Below are positions 1 to 11,168 of a stretch of 64,000 bases of DNA, piece by piece. How positions within the stretch are numbered: position 1 is the stretch's first letter; the number at the start of each line of letters is the position of its first letter. Position numbers and translations under genes: made by a program. The notes beneath the pieces were generated by a model that worked only from the letters and a program-made list of their open reading frames with translations, had not been told where the DNA came from and searched no databases. Source of the DNA: Cannabis sativa (lineage: Eukaryota > Streptophyta > Magnoliopsida > Rosales > Cannabaceae); contig NC_083601.1 in assembly GCF_029168945.1 (NCBI RefSeq), positions 31,113,660 to 31,177,659 of the forward strand, in the 5' to 3' direction.

Positions 1-3000
1 TTACTTTGACAAATAAGCTTGAATCTGCATGTGCCATAGAATATCCGCTTTCAACTAAGAACTCAGCAATCTTTCCATACCATGCTCGTGGAGCTTGCTT
101 TAATCCATAGAGCGCCTTTTTCAGCTTGCAAACATAGTCAGGATGTGCTTTATCCTCAAATCCTCTTGGTTGCACCATATATATCTCTCGATCCAGTTCT
201 CCATGTAGAAAGGCATTCTTCACATCCATCTGCCATAGCCTCCAGTCTTTACTAGCTGCAAGTGCTAACAGAACCCGTACTGTTGTAATTTTAGCGACTG
301 GACTAAATGTCTCGTCATAATCAAGCCCATATTGTTGAGAGAATCCTCGAGCAACTAACCGGGCCTTGTATCTCTCAATTGAACCGTCAGGACGAGTTTT
401 TACCTTGTAGACCCATTTGCACGAAATGGGTTTCACTTCCTTCGGCTTTGGCACCAACTCCCAAGTCTGATTCTTTGCTAGGGCACTTATTTCTTCTTTC
501 ATAGCTCCTAGCCACTTGGAATTTCGGTATGCCTCTTCATATGACTCTGGTTCTCTGAACTTTTCTTCTTCAGCTACAGCAGCATTAGCATATTTCGGAT
601 TTGGCTTTCGCGCTCTTGTTGATCTCCGAAGTTCTGGTTGACTATCATCATGTCCTTCTCTTTGATGCACCCCCGTTTGCCATGGATTCTGAGGTGCCTC
701 GTCCTCGGTGTTTTCTTCTTCATCTGTATCTTGAGTTGTAGGTAACTCAACAATTTGCTCCCCCATTTTCTTCTGCAATTCATCTTCCATTTCTTTAGAA
801 TCTGGTAATGATTCCTTTTGCGATGACCACCATGATGATGTTTCATCAATGACCACATTCCTTGATGTGTAACACTTTCCAGTTGTAGGGTCGCAACATC
901 TCCACCCTTTCCGTTGGCTGTCGTATCCCACAAAGATACATCGTACCGCCTTCTTGTCAAATTTGCTACGTAGGTGGCTTGGCACAAACACGTAGCACAC
1001 ACAGCCAAATACTCGAAAGTGACTTACTGCAGGTTTATAACCCCACAGTTTTTCAAAGGGTGAAACGAACCCTAACTTAGCCTGGGGAAGCCTATTGATT
1101 ACATGAGCAGCTGTCTTCATACCTTCAGCCCAAAATCTCCCTGGAACATTCTTTGCATGTAACATGCTTCGACATGTTTCTGCAAGATGGCGATTCTTCC
1201 TCTCGGCTACTCCATTCTGTTGTGGCGTATTTGCACATGTGAATTGATGGCGTATGCGGCATTCTCGAAGATACTCAGAAAATTCATCTGAGGCATATTC
1301 GCCACCGTTGTCTGTTCGGAGACATTGGATTTTCTTGCCGACTTCTCCTTCTACTATTTCTTTAAACTCTTTAAATTTTGAAAAAGTTTCAGATTTTTCT
1401 TTCATAAAGAAAACCCATACGTACCTTGAGAAGTCGTCGATGAATGTAACCATGTATCGCATACCGCTGATTGATGGTTGTTTGACTCGCCCAAATACGT
1501 CAGAATGGACCAGCTCCAATGGTGCTTTAGCTTTGAACTTTGAATCTTCATACGGTAATTGATGCGCCTTACCGTATTGGCAGCCAGCACATACGGTTTC
1601 TGTTCTGACCTCGAGTTGAGGAAGACCCTTCAGCATAGACTTCTTCATCATCACCTTGAGTTTATGATAACTGACATGTCCTAGCCTTGCATGCCACAAA
1701 TCTGTTGTTTCATTCTTCCGAGTCTTGTCTACATAAGCAGACTCTGCTGACATTACATAGACAGACTCTAAGCGGCATCCTTTCATCATCGGTGTTCCAG
1801 AGATTTCAAGATCTTTGTAGATCTTGACATCTTGAGGGCCGAATACGACATGGTGGCTGTCAGAAGTAAGGATTGCGCCCAGTTGATAGTAAGTTTTTCT
1901 TCATCCCAGGTACATGGTAGACATCCTGGAGTGAAACTTCTTTTGGGCTAAATCTCGGCGTGATTGTTGTTTTACCGATGTGCACGATCGGTAATCTTGA
2001 GTTGTTGGCTGTCACCACAACGCGACCACCTTTATATGTTGTCATATCTTGCAGCTTCTCTTCATCTCCTGTCATATGATTTGAGCAGCCAGAGTCGACT
2101 ATCCAATCGTTATTGTAGTCGATCTTTCCTGGAACAGAAGCTGTTAAAGCTAATTCTTCTTCCTCCACTGCGAATGATGCTTCTGCGTCCCATTCTTCAT
2201 CGCTTGTCCTTTCTGCATTTGATGTGGCTGCATTGCCTTCTGCAGTTTTCTTCTTGAACCAACAACTTTTAGCCATGTGGCCATACTTGCCACAGTTGTA
2301 GCATTTTCCATCAAATTTATTGTTATTCTTTGATTGACCACCCCGTTTGTCTTTATTCTGAGCTCCTCATGTTTGGGATCTCCCACGATGACTATCATTA
2401 TCATCATGTTTTCTAGTATTTCTACTAGTATTTGGTCGGGGTCGTCCTTTCTTATCTCTACTAAAGAGTGCTTCTTCATCACTCTTTAATGAGACTCCAG
2501 ACGTTTGCTTAGCTAACGCTTCTTGGTCAGCTAGCAAGTTTTCTAACTCAACAAGAGAAGGTTGGCTTGGCCAACCTTGTATTGCAGCAATAAAAGTTCT
2601 ATATTCTGGCCTTAATCCATGAATAATAATTCTTCTAATTCTAGCATCTGACATGCCAGCACCAGAATCTAATGCAGAGATTTCGCGACAAAGAGATTTT
2701 ACCTTGGTGAAGTATTGGTTGATCGTCATGTCGCGCTGCCTGATTGAGAGAAGCTCATTCTCCAGAAGCTGCAATCTTGTATCATTCTTCTTGGTGAACA
2801 GCGATGCAAAAGTATCCCATGCTTCCTTCGGTGTCTTCGCCGGCCTGATGTGCTCCAACATCTCATCTTCGACTGTGGTCCGAATCGCAAACATGGCTTT
2901 GCCCGCTTTAATCTTCCATTTCTTTAAAGCGGATGCATCCTCTGGTTGTGTGACTTCATTGCCACCAACGATCTCCCATAAGTCTTGGCCTTGGAGATAT

Positions 3001-3080
3001 GCCTCCATGTGCATCGACCACGTGTTGTAATTTTGGTTGTTAAGTTTCTTAATTCCGCCGACCACTTGAAGGTCACCCAT
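1..3080 (-). pseudogene. copia gag-pol polyprotein with one nonsense codon and one frameshift
   Basis: The start codon is at 3080, about 80 bases after the primer-binding site. Gag covers about 3080-2370. An in-frame TGA at 2367-2369 lies between gag and the CCHC zinc knuckle (about 2270-2316, [14 protein letters not shown]). The same frame resumes and carries the aspartic protease motif DSGCSNHM (about 2080-2100). A one-base shift near 1883-1888 moves the reading to another frame. From there I read an uninterrupted frame to the window edge: the GAG-pre-integrase motif LWHARLGH (about 1680-1700), integrase with TDNGGE and PQQNGVAER, a long acidic linker, and RT beginning near 480 (TWELVPKP, then [12 protein letters not shown] near 230). 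Only two lesions are seen, so this copy is fairly young, but it cannot make a full polyprotein without readthrough and frameshift. The part of RT with the catalytic aspartates is outside the window. Confidence 0.9.
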
Positions 3081-3161
3081 CGTGCAAACTCTATAGTACT
3101 AAACCACACACGATCACTCTAAGAAACTCAACAAAGGACTCTTTCGGAACGAACTCGATCC

Positions 3162-3174
3162 GGCTCTGATACCA
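3162..3174 (-). other. tRNA-iMet primer-binding site of the left copia element
   Basis: Read on the minus strand this is TGGTATCAGAGCC, the standard plant primer-binding site complementary to the 3' end of initiator tRNA-Met. It lies two bases inside the LTR end at 3177, which fixes the orientation and the LTR boundary. Confidence 0.93.
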
Positions 3175-3176
3175 CT

Positions 3177-3721
3177 TGTTGGACACCACAACACGTGAAA
3201 AACGTAATTACTTTATTATTGTAAAAGCAATTACACCAAGACTTGAACACTTTAACTTGACCACAATACACACTAAGCACTCACTCTTTTATTTTATCAC
3301 TAGACACCTTTACTACACACTTGTGTATAACTCACACTTTTGGGACACTTTGTATTTAGACACTTATTAAGAACACACACACTTGTGTATAGATAACTTA
3401 GCACACACTAAGACTTCACTTGTTTTGTGCACCCACATCCATGAGACCAAGGGTCTATTTATAGTGCCTCATGGTTGGTTGATGAAGCCTCTTCAATTTG
3501 CTAGAGAATTCTAGCATTGGGCTTGTCCCAAATAACTAGAAACATCTAGTGACTATTGTTTCTAAAAATTTCTAGAGAATTATTTTCTACTCATTTCTTA
3601 CATTTATCTAGACTTTTCTACTAATCTTTGGTAATTACAATGGGCTTTGTCTTAAATTAACTAACAAATATGTAATAACTAGAAATTTCTAGAAGTTTAG
3701 AGGAGGTGATGACTTCTAACA
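3177..3721 (-). repeat. 5' LTR of the left copia element (545 bp)
   Basis: It is bounded by TGTTGGA at 3177 and TCTAACA ending at 3721, an imperfect terminal inverted repeat with TG...CA ends. It lies between the primer-binding site and a host coding sequence. The inside is AT-rich with short repeats of the type ACACACTTGTGTAT. The partner LTR is outside the window, so LTR divergence cannot be used for dating. Confidence 0.88.
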
Positions 3722-3991
3722 AATGCAACTGAGATTTATGCATTCACAAACTGGAAAGGCTTCTTCAATGAAGTAGATTTTGGATGGGGAAAGCCGATAT
3801 GGGTCGGGGCCCATGGAAATGTAGGACCCGAGTTTAGGAACATGATTGCGTTTGTAGACGGACAAGGTGGGAAAGGAATTGAGGCATTTGTAACCCTTGA
3901 AGAGAAGCATATGGCTGTTCTGGAAAAAGATCCCCAGTTTCTTCTCTTTGTTAATCCCAATCCTGAAGGCCTTCCGATCACCTTGATTTGA
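3722..3991 (+). pseudogene. BAHD acyltransferase, C-terminal exon fragment cut by a copia insertion
   Basis: From 3722 an open frame of 89 codons ends at TGA 3989-3991. It begins NATEIYAFTNWKGFFNEVD and contains DFGWGKP, the structural signature of BAHD acyl-CoA-dependent acyltransferases, then FVDGQGGKGIEAFVTLEEKHM and a typical end (FLLFVNPNP). The GNGIEAWV-like stretch resembles the vinorine-synthase side of the family. Family members are about 430-460 residues with an HXXXD motif in the N-terminal half, so about 80 percent is missing here. It should lie left of the copia element, outside the window. No in-frame stop lies in the fragment, so the break looks recent. The acyl acceptor cannot be told. 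Confidence 0.9.
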
Positions 3992-5140
3992 ACCAGTCAC
4001 AACGTACGTACGTAGTAGTAATTTTAAGTGTAAACATATAAGATTATAAATAAGTGCATATGCGACACAATATTATGTGTGTAATGTAATACTAAATAGT
4101 GAACGTAAGGAAATTATTATGAGTATATGTTTAGTGTGAGTGTCATATTGTTGTTGAGTTTTTATCGTACTTAAAATATTCTGATTCATGTTCGTCATAT
4201 ATGGCCGCACATGAATTCATAATTGTTATGAGTTTTTATCGTACTTAAAATATTCTGATTCATGTTCTTCATTCATGGCCGCACATGAATTCATAATTGG
4301 TGATATCAAGCTAGTTTGAATGGATATTTTTCTATCTTTCTTCTCTGTAATGTATTAAACTTTTTTATTATTTTCAATGAAAGTTCATTGTTTAAAAGAA
4401 AACTCTGTTCTGCCGTAATTATATAGAGAAATGTTAAAATCGATGCATAATTAAAGTGTCAAATTTGACAAGAAGGTATCATATTGTTATTTATCTATTT
4501 AGTATCAATTTTTTTTATTATTATTTTGGTGGTATTGGACATTTTAATTTAGGATAATTATGATTTTTTTTCGCTCCGGAATTTTTTTAGTTGTTAATTT
4601 TTTTTTTTGAATTATTAAAATTATTGAATTTAAAGAATTTCATCTAATTTTATTTAATTTTATTAATTTAATGATGGTTCATTTACTAAATTATACTCCC
4701 CATATTTTAATCTCTACTAAATTATCTCTCAAACTCATGTACTAAATTATCCATGTGACACTTCTCTTATTAAAATTGGATAAAAGTGTTTATATTAACA
4801 ATCTCAATTAATAATTTTTTTAAAAAAATTAATAGCCTTAAAAATTTAAGAAACATAATTTAATATATATCATGATGAAAGAATCCTAATTCATTTAAAT
4901 TATATTTGCTAGTATTATTAAGAGCATTGCTATTAGGCACTATAGTAGTGTTTAGTATTTTCTAGACATGTGTTGCGATTGGCTAGCGATACTCTTTAAT
5001 TATTATATTAAACTATATGAGACTCAATTTTTAATTAAACCAATAACGATATTAAAATATAAAAAGATACTATATACTACCGGTTCTTTTAGCATTTCTC
5101 TATTATTAATTGATTACTACAAATACATATATTTTTGGCA
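3992..5140. other. AT-rich intergenic DNA downstream of the BAHD fragment
   Basis: I see no gene. It holds the 3' flank of the BAHD fragment and a two-copy tandem repeat (listed separately), then homopolymer-rich A/T sequence. The short reading frame near 4968-5156 has no recognisable content. Confidence 0.6.
4156..4300. repeat. two-copy tandem duplication, period 74 bp
   Basis: The unit beginning GAGTTTTTATCGTACTTAAA at 4156 recurs at 4230 with only a few changes. Both copies hold ATGGCCGCACATGAATTCAT. It lies in the former 3' flank of the BAHD gene. Confidence 0.9.
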
Positions 5141-5150
5141 TTTATTAGTG

Positions 5151-5524
5151 GGGTAAATACCAGTTTGGACCCTGTGTTTTGCAAAAGTTATAGATTGGAC
5201 CCTGTATTTTATTAAATGACAAAATGGACCCTGTATTTTCTAAAATAGTAAAAATAGGACCATGAGCTTAATTTTTGACAACTTTTTTTTTTAATACAAC
5301 CAACTTGAAGACAATGCTTAATACGAACAGATACAAAAAATGTAAACAGTTTTGTCACAGTACTTTTAGATCGGATTATAATTAAACTTTATTTTGACAA
5401 AAAATCAATTCAGGGTCCTATTTGTACTATTTTAAAAAATACAAGGTCCATTTTGTCATTTAACAAAACACAGGGTTCAATTAGTAACTTTTGTAAAACA
5501 GATGGTCCAAAATAGTATTTACCC
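5151..5524. mobile_element. Mutator-type MITE, 374 bp, with a 10-bp target duplication
   Basis: The ends are GGGTAAATAC and GTATTTACCC. The two arms (about 5151-5290 and 5390-5524) are long imperfect inverted repeats rich in TGGACCCTGTATTTT-like phrases. The element is flanked on both sides by the identical decamer TTTATTAGTG (5141-5150 and 5525-5534). A 9-10 bp duplication with long terminal inverted repeats is the hallmark of Mutator-like elements. No coding capacity is visible. Confidence 0.9.
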
Positions 5525-5534
5525 TTTATTAGTG

Positions 5535-5990
5535 TTTGTCAAATGTGATTATTGACCATGGGTCGAAATATATTTTTCCTGCATCATTAATGTTATTAAT
5601 TAGTCAAAGGTAGTCGTTGAATAAAGCCATAAAATAAATTCTGGGATCATCAGTCTTATATTTAATTAAATTTATGGAAGAAAAGTAACGCACTCAAAAT
5701 AAATATCAACTATATAACAAGGTGATAATATTATGGATACATTATAATAATATGTAAGGTTTTACAAATTTTGATAATAAATAATATAAAAAATTATTAA
5801 TTTATTATAAAACGGCATGCATGTTAATATATAGTTATTATTAAGCACTTTAATATATTAAATAATAATAAATAATTATTAATGTATTAATTTTATAGTG
5901 CTCGACATGATTATCATTTATCAACTTATAAATCGTTAGTGATTTTATATACTTATTATTAAAGTAAAATACTAGAACCCAATATTGATA
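5535..5990. other. AT-rich spacer, nothing recognised
   Basis: Low-complexity AT-rich DNA between the MITE and the large gypsy element. I find no open frame or structured repeat that I can support. Confidence 0.5.
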
Positions 5991-6478
5991 CTATAACTAA
6001 AATATTCAGTTATTATTTTCCTATTATGCTAGTCTATAAATCAAGTGGAAATAGTGATTGCATGGAATAAGTTAGCTTTTAGAGCATAGTAGTATTTTTT
6101 TTTTTGAATTAAATAAGATTTGTGAGTCTAGAAAATAACAAGAATATGAGTATTAGTAGAATGGAAATATTATTGGACTTTCGTTAATTATTATGGGTTT
6201 TGAATTAGGTTCTTTATGGATTAGACTTAGAAAATTATGAGTAATTTTAGTTATTATATTTAATTAATGAAGTGATGACAAATTTTCTATGTAAATAGTA
6301 CTTTAAATTAATATATGTGACATCAAGAGAAAGAGAGAGTTTCACTCTATCTTGGACGTGTGGCTTGTGGGTTATAATTTAGAGGTAAGATATTGAAATT
6401 TGAATTATGATGGTAGATATTAATTAGCTATATACACATGAATGTATGTTGTGATAAGTGAGATTAAGTCAATTCTAA

Positions 6479-7230
6479 TGGGAAATTTGATTTTCTATAC
6501 TTAGAAAATTAAAAAATTTGATTTCTAAACCAATAATTTAAACCCTAAAAAAACTATACCTTTTTTTTCAAAACCCCAAAAATACCCCCAAACTAAAACT
6601 ATCTCTCTTTCTCTCTCTATCTAGCCGGTCCCAATAATCCCACACCCCAGGTCCGATGGTCGGACCATGGGGTCCGACCATCGGACCTCTCTCTTCCCCT
6701 CTCTCTCAAATCGCAGGAAAAAAAAAAATTAAAAGCCGGTCGGACCTTCGGGTCCGATGGGTCCGATGGTCGGACCCATCGGACCGAAGGTCCGACCACT
6801 CGACCTCTTTCTTCCTCTCTCTCCAAAATCGCAGAAAAAAAAAAATTAAAAAGACGGTCGGACCTTGGGGGTCCGACCATCGGACCTCTGTCTTCTTCCC
6901 TCTCTCAAATCGCAGGAAAAAAAAAAAAGTTTCAGAGACTGGGGTTCTCTTTCGGGTTGGTGTTGGGGTCGGAGGGGTTGGGGTCGTGGTCGACGGGGGT
7001 GAGGGTGGTGATCGGCGTTGGGGTTGACGTGGGTGGGTGAGGGTGGTTCGGGTGAGGGTGGGCGGTTGGGGTGAGATAGAGGGAGAGAGAGATGATGCAG
7101 AGAGAGAGAATATTGTGAGGGGGGTATTTTTGGGGTTTTGAAAAAAAAGGAATAGTTTTTTTAGGTTTTAAATTTTTGGTTTAGGGAAAAATTTTTTTGA
7201 TTTTCTAAGTATAGAAAATCAAATTTCCCA
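6479..7230. mobile_element. inverted-repeat DNA transposon derivative, about 752 bp, in the gypsy LTR
   Basis: The left end TGGGAAATTTGATTTTCTAT is mirrored by the right end ending AAATTTCCCA at 7230; the inverted repeat extends beyond 30 bp. The unoccupied site exists in the other LTR at about 23697-23706. Comparing them gives a flanking duplication TTCTAA/TTATAA (6473-6478 and 7231-7236). The interior is unlike its surroundings, with GC-rich GGTCCGA palindromes, CT-rich tracts and G-rich stretches. No transposase is visible, and I cannot fix the superfamily from a 6-bp imperfect duplication. Confidence 0.85.
6650..6926. repeat. GGTCCGA-palindrome tandem repeats inside the inserted element
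   Basis: About three tandem units, each holding GGTCCGACCATCGGACC-type palindromes, a CT-rich tract (CTCTTCCCCTCTCTCTC) and CAAATCGCAGGAAAAAAAA. The unit length is near 95-115 bp. Open frames through it on both strands are by-products of the repeat. Confidence 0.82.
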
Positions 7231-7534
7231 TTATAAAAGTAGAGAATGTAGTTGTATATAACTAAGTACTTTAAAGTAAGAATGGTTATGTGTCATGAAG
7301 AGAGAAAATCAAGGTAGTAATTTTTATTATGCTTGGACGTATAGCTCTAAGAACCTAAAGGGAGTTATTAGATTAGGTGGCAAAATCCTTCAAGAGTTAT
7401 TTCTTAATATTAGGAAGTAGTTTTGTACACATTCAATTAAAGAATAAAACAAGAAAAGTGGTTAATAGTTTGAGGGTCAAGTCTATAATCGTGTACATAC
7501 ATGCACACATCTTTTTCAACTATTTGAGATAAAT

Positions 7535-9546
7535 TGTAACGCCCTTACTTATGTTAAATAAGATGCCATAAATAAATTGGCATTAAGATACTAATGTTGC
7601 CTTTATTAAAAAAAATAACAATTTTCAAAACATGGGTACCCAGTTGAAAATAAAGTATTACCACTTAGGGAAAAGTAATAGAAAATTTAAACGACAACAT
7701 CCTCGATAAGTTTAATAAATTAAAAAAAAAACTTTCAGCGGAAGATGGCCAAGACCACACGCAGTTACATGATCACACGAGATACACCCCATGCTGCCCA
7801 GACTCAACTTGTCACCGAAAGCTTACAGGCTTACTTATCTGCACATAGGGGGTAAATAAGGGGTGAGCTGCAAAGCCCAGTAAGGAAAAACAAAATACCA
7901 TGTATCAGCATTCACACATCATAGCACAAACATATACATCAAACATACAACAAACTAATCATAAGTATAAATAGAGGCAGCCACACAAATACTGAAATAC
8001 CACACACTCACACTCCAGCTTCCATACAAATCTGGAGTGTCTTACGTTCTTAACCGGAACGCAGTACCAATAACCAGTGCACCCTTACGTACACTGCCTC
8101 ACTTACCACATCACCATACATGTGTGGTTTCCAACCACTTCCAAGTACCTGGAACATGATTAAACAACCATATACAATCCATCGACAAAACACTAATATT
8201 TCACCGAAACTATCACATTCCACAGTTTCAATACAATTTATTCAAGCAGTCATACTAGGTACTCAAACCATATAAAAAGCAAGTATAAAGTATAATTATT
8301 TTTCCTTACCTCAATTCCGCTGTAATTAACTCCTACGACACCTTCTAGGCCCTATAACATTTAACGAAACCCTTAGTCCACCGATAAACTCAATATATTT
8401 ATTACTCTTACTGTACAACAACTTTAGCCTAGAATTTGACTTATAAAACGTTTGAATTAGAAGTCCTACTGTTCACAAAGTTTTTAGTTAATTGAAAGAC
8501 CTTTCTAACGGTATAAAGATCATCAAAATCGGAGCTATAACCTAGGAGTTATGCATGTTTTCTCAAAACAGTTTCTTTAAAATCCTGGATCATGCCGATT
8601 TCTGAATACAGCCCAAAAATAAAAGTTTTAAAAATAGTTACACCCCGATCTAGACAATACTTTCTTCATAAAAAATGTAGCTATTTTGCTAAGCTTTAAA
8701 ACGAGATAAAGATCTTTTAAAATGGATCAAAAGAGAGAGAGAGAGATATTGAATTTTTACTGAAGATACTTTTTCTGAAACAAAACTTAAAACCAAATAC
8801 CATAACCGAGTAAATATCCTAACTTTTGACTGGTAAGAACTCCGAACTAGAGAAAGGTTTCTTCAAAGAAAATATGGATTATTGAATTATCTTTCTAACA
8901 GTACAAGAATCGCTGTAAAATAATAGATATCGAGAGAGATATCACACTTTTACTAAGGCAATATCGGAAAGAAATTTTAAAAAAACTGTAAATCGACAGT
9001 CAGTGTAAAACATGAATTTTTTGACATCGAAATAATCAGAATTAGGAAAGAGTTTTTTCATAAAAAATATAGATCATTAAATTATATTTAAAACGGTACC
9101 TAGATCACTGAAAACGGACCTATGGGGAGAGAGATATGATAGTTTTATGAAAGCCTATTTCTCTGAAAACGAAAATAAAAACAACTACGAATTTTACCTG
9201 AAGATTTCGAAGACACGGAACGATGATCGGTTGATTGCTGACCCCGAAGCTCTTAAGATTAAAACAATTGATTTGGTTCAATAGAGAGGATAAAAAAAAT
9301 TGAGAGATGGTGAGAATAAAGGAATACGATACTATCTGGCTGCTAGGGTTCTAGAGTATATACGTATATAACATATCGTATAATAGGTTTAAATTTAAAA
9401 ATAAAAATCTAACTAATCAGATAAAATTATGCTGATTTAAATTTAAATTTTAAATTTTAAACTAACTAATCTAATGCTTTACTATTTAATATATATATCA
9501 TTTTTTTTCCGAGTCACACACGCACAACAACAACAACAATAAAAAT

Positions 9547-9598
<52 letters not shown>

Positions 9599-9657
9599 TA
9601 ATTGTATCACACTTAATATACCAAATACCAATATATGTATATAAACTGGATATTACA
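7535..9657 (-). mobile_element. gypsy solo LTR, 2123 bp, inserted in the larger LTR
   Basis: Bounded by TGTAACGCCC and ATTACA and flanked by the 5-bp duplication TAAAT (7530-7534 and 9658-9662). The other LTR keeps the empty site with a single TAAAT at about 23997-24001. On the minus strand it starts TGTAATATCC and ends GGGCGTTACA, the same end types as the gypsy LTRs around it, so the orientation is minus. No internal domain is present. It carries an ATT/AAT microsatellite at about 9525-9599. Confidence 0.92.
9525..9599. repeat. trinucleotide microsatellite (ACA then AAT)
   Basis: A short CAACAACAACAAC run passes into about eighteen AAT units. It lies near one end of the solo LTR. Confidence 0.9.
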
Positions 9658-9747
9658 TAAATCCTTCACCTTTGAATCATTCTTCAACCGAAATAGCAAC
9701 AAGGAAACTTTAGGATGCCATGTGTCATTTTGTGGATTATTAATTCA

Positions 9748-11168
9748 CTAGGTAACTAAGCCGCGCTTCGCGCGGTATTGTTTAACTTTTATAATCTTTA
9801 TTTGTACATATATTTATTATACTTATATTGAGTGATATATCTAAAATATAATATTTTAATTTGTGTATTTAATTATTATTTATAAACGTTTTTACATTTT
9901 GTTTTATGGTGCCGTTAAAATACCTTCTCTACAAAAATGAATGTAGGATGAGAACTATAAAAGGGATTGATTATCTTTTTTTTAAAAATTAAAAACTACG
10001 AGATTTATATAAAACTATTAGTGATAGAATATTTCTATATAAAATGTTTAGATAAGAGAATTAATTTTAATAAATTATATGGATGTAAAATTTATACCAA
10101 AAGAAAACTCATAATCCATATGACTAATTATTTCCATAATAAAATATTTATTTATCTTACTATTTTGCGATAATTAAAATAATAAGTACCGTATGAAGTT
10201 GGTTATAGTTATATAGATTTGTCAACATTAAAAAAATATAATTTAAAAAAAAAAAACTTTAATTTTGAAAATAAATTAATAAATTTTTTCATTTGTTAGA
10301 TTTTTAAATAATTAATAAAATAATGTATATTTTATTTAAAAAAAATTAATTATGTGGGATAGATTAATACTATTAATCACCCATTATACAACTTTCACAA
10401 AAATTACTAAGCACATTAACATTCTTAATGATTTCTAGACGATGTGGGATTTTTGCTTCTCCTAAAGAACTTTCTATTATTGAGTGTGAAAATTAACAAA
10501 GTTACTTAAAAAATACAGAAAAAAAAACATAGAAAAATGAATTCTTAGAATGTCACCTCACATTGTCTTGTGCATTCCTTTATATATATATGAAATTCTC
10601 ACAAAATTTGACAAATATAAAGAAAAAATATAGAAAGTCTATTTTTCTTTATATAGATTTATAGATTAGAATAAATAAAAATGACAAAAGAAATTATTTA
10701 TTTATAGTATATTTGTATAAATAAAAAAATTATATAAAACTAATATGACATTCTCCCAAAATTTAAAATGAAAAAATAAATTGTATTTTTTCTATATATA
10801 TAAATATATATAAATAATAAAATATATAAGCACACACTATAGATTAGATGATTTTTTTTTAAAAAAAAAAAAAAGTTTCTAACTAATTAATTAAATAAGA
10901 TTAATTTAATCAATTATCCAAGAAGAAAAAAAAATAAATTTTAGGACAAATAAAAATAACAAAAGAAAGGACTTATTTTATAGTGTATATGTAATATTCC
11001 ACTTTACTTTATAAACAATGTGGGATTATTAACAAAAGTAAGATTAGTGAGTACTCATGTTTTTTAGCACATTAATATAAAATTCTCAAAACATTAGAAA
11101 AATAAAAACAAAAAATTCTAGAGAGCCAACTATACATTTGTCTGCTTTCCTTTATATAAATATATAGA
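9748..11168 (-). mobile_element. non-autonomous Helitron, 1421 bp
   Basis: Read on the minus strand it starts TCTATATATTTATATAAAGG at 11168 and ends CTAG at 9748. A hairpin (CCGCGC, 3-nt loop, GCGCGG; 9761-9775) stands nine bases before CTAG. It is inserted between A (9747) and T (11169), and the empty site TTCA/TTTTAATTG is intact in the other LTR near 24085. These are the rules for Helitrons: 5' TC, 3' hairpin plus CTRR, A/T target, no duplication. The interior is AT-rich without a Rep/helicase gene. Confidence 0.93.

Larger units (their letters stand above)
1..3721 (-). mobile_element. Ty1/copia LTR retrotransposon, 5' part (3' part outside window)
   Basis: A copia-type element read on the minus strand. 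In order from the right come the 5' LTR (3177-3721), a primer-binding site, gag, zinc knuckle, protease, integrase and the start of reverse transcriptase, which reaches the left window edge. The rest of RT, RNase H and the 3' LTR must lie to the left. The order integrase before RT defines copia. The right LTR edge cuts directly into a BAHD acyltransferase coding sequence, so the element sits in a former exon. The expected 5-bp target duplication would begin AATGC at 3722, but only one side is visible. Confidence 0.93.

Noticed and set aside
6617..7027. Frames of 87 and 123 codons on opposite strands
   Set aside because: Both are products of the GGTCCGA palindrome repeats.
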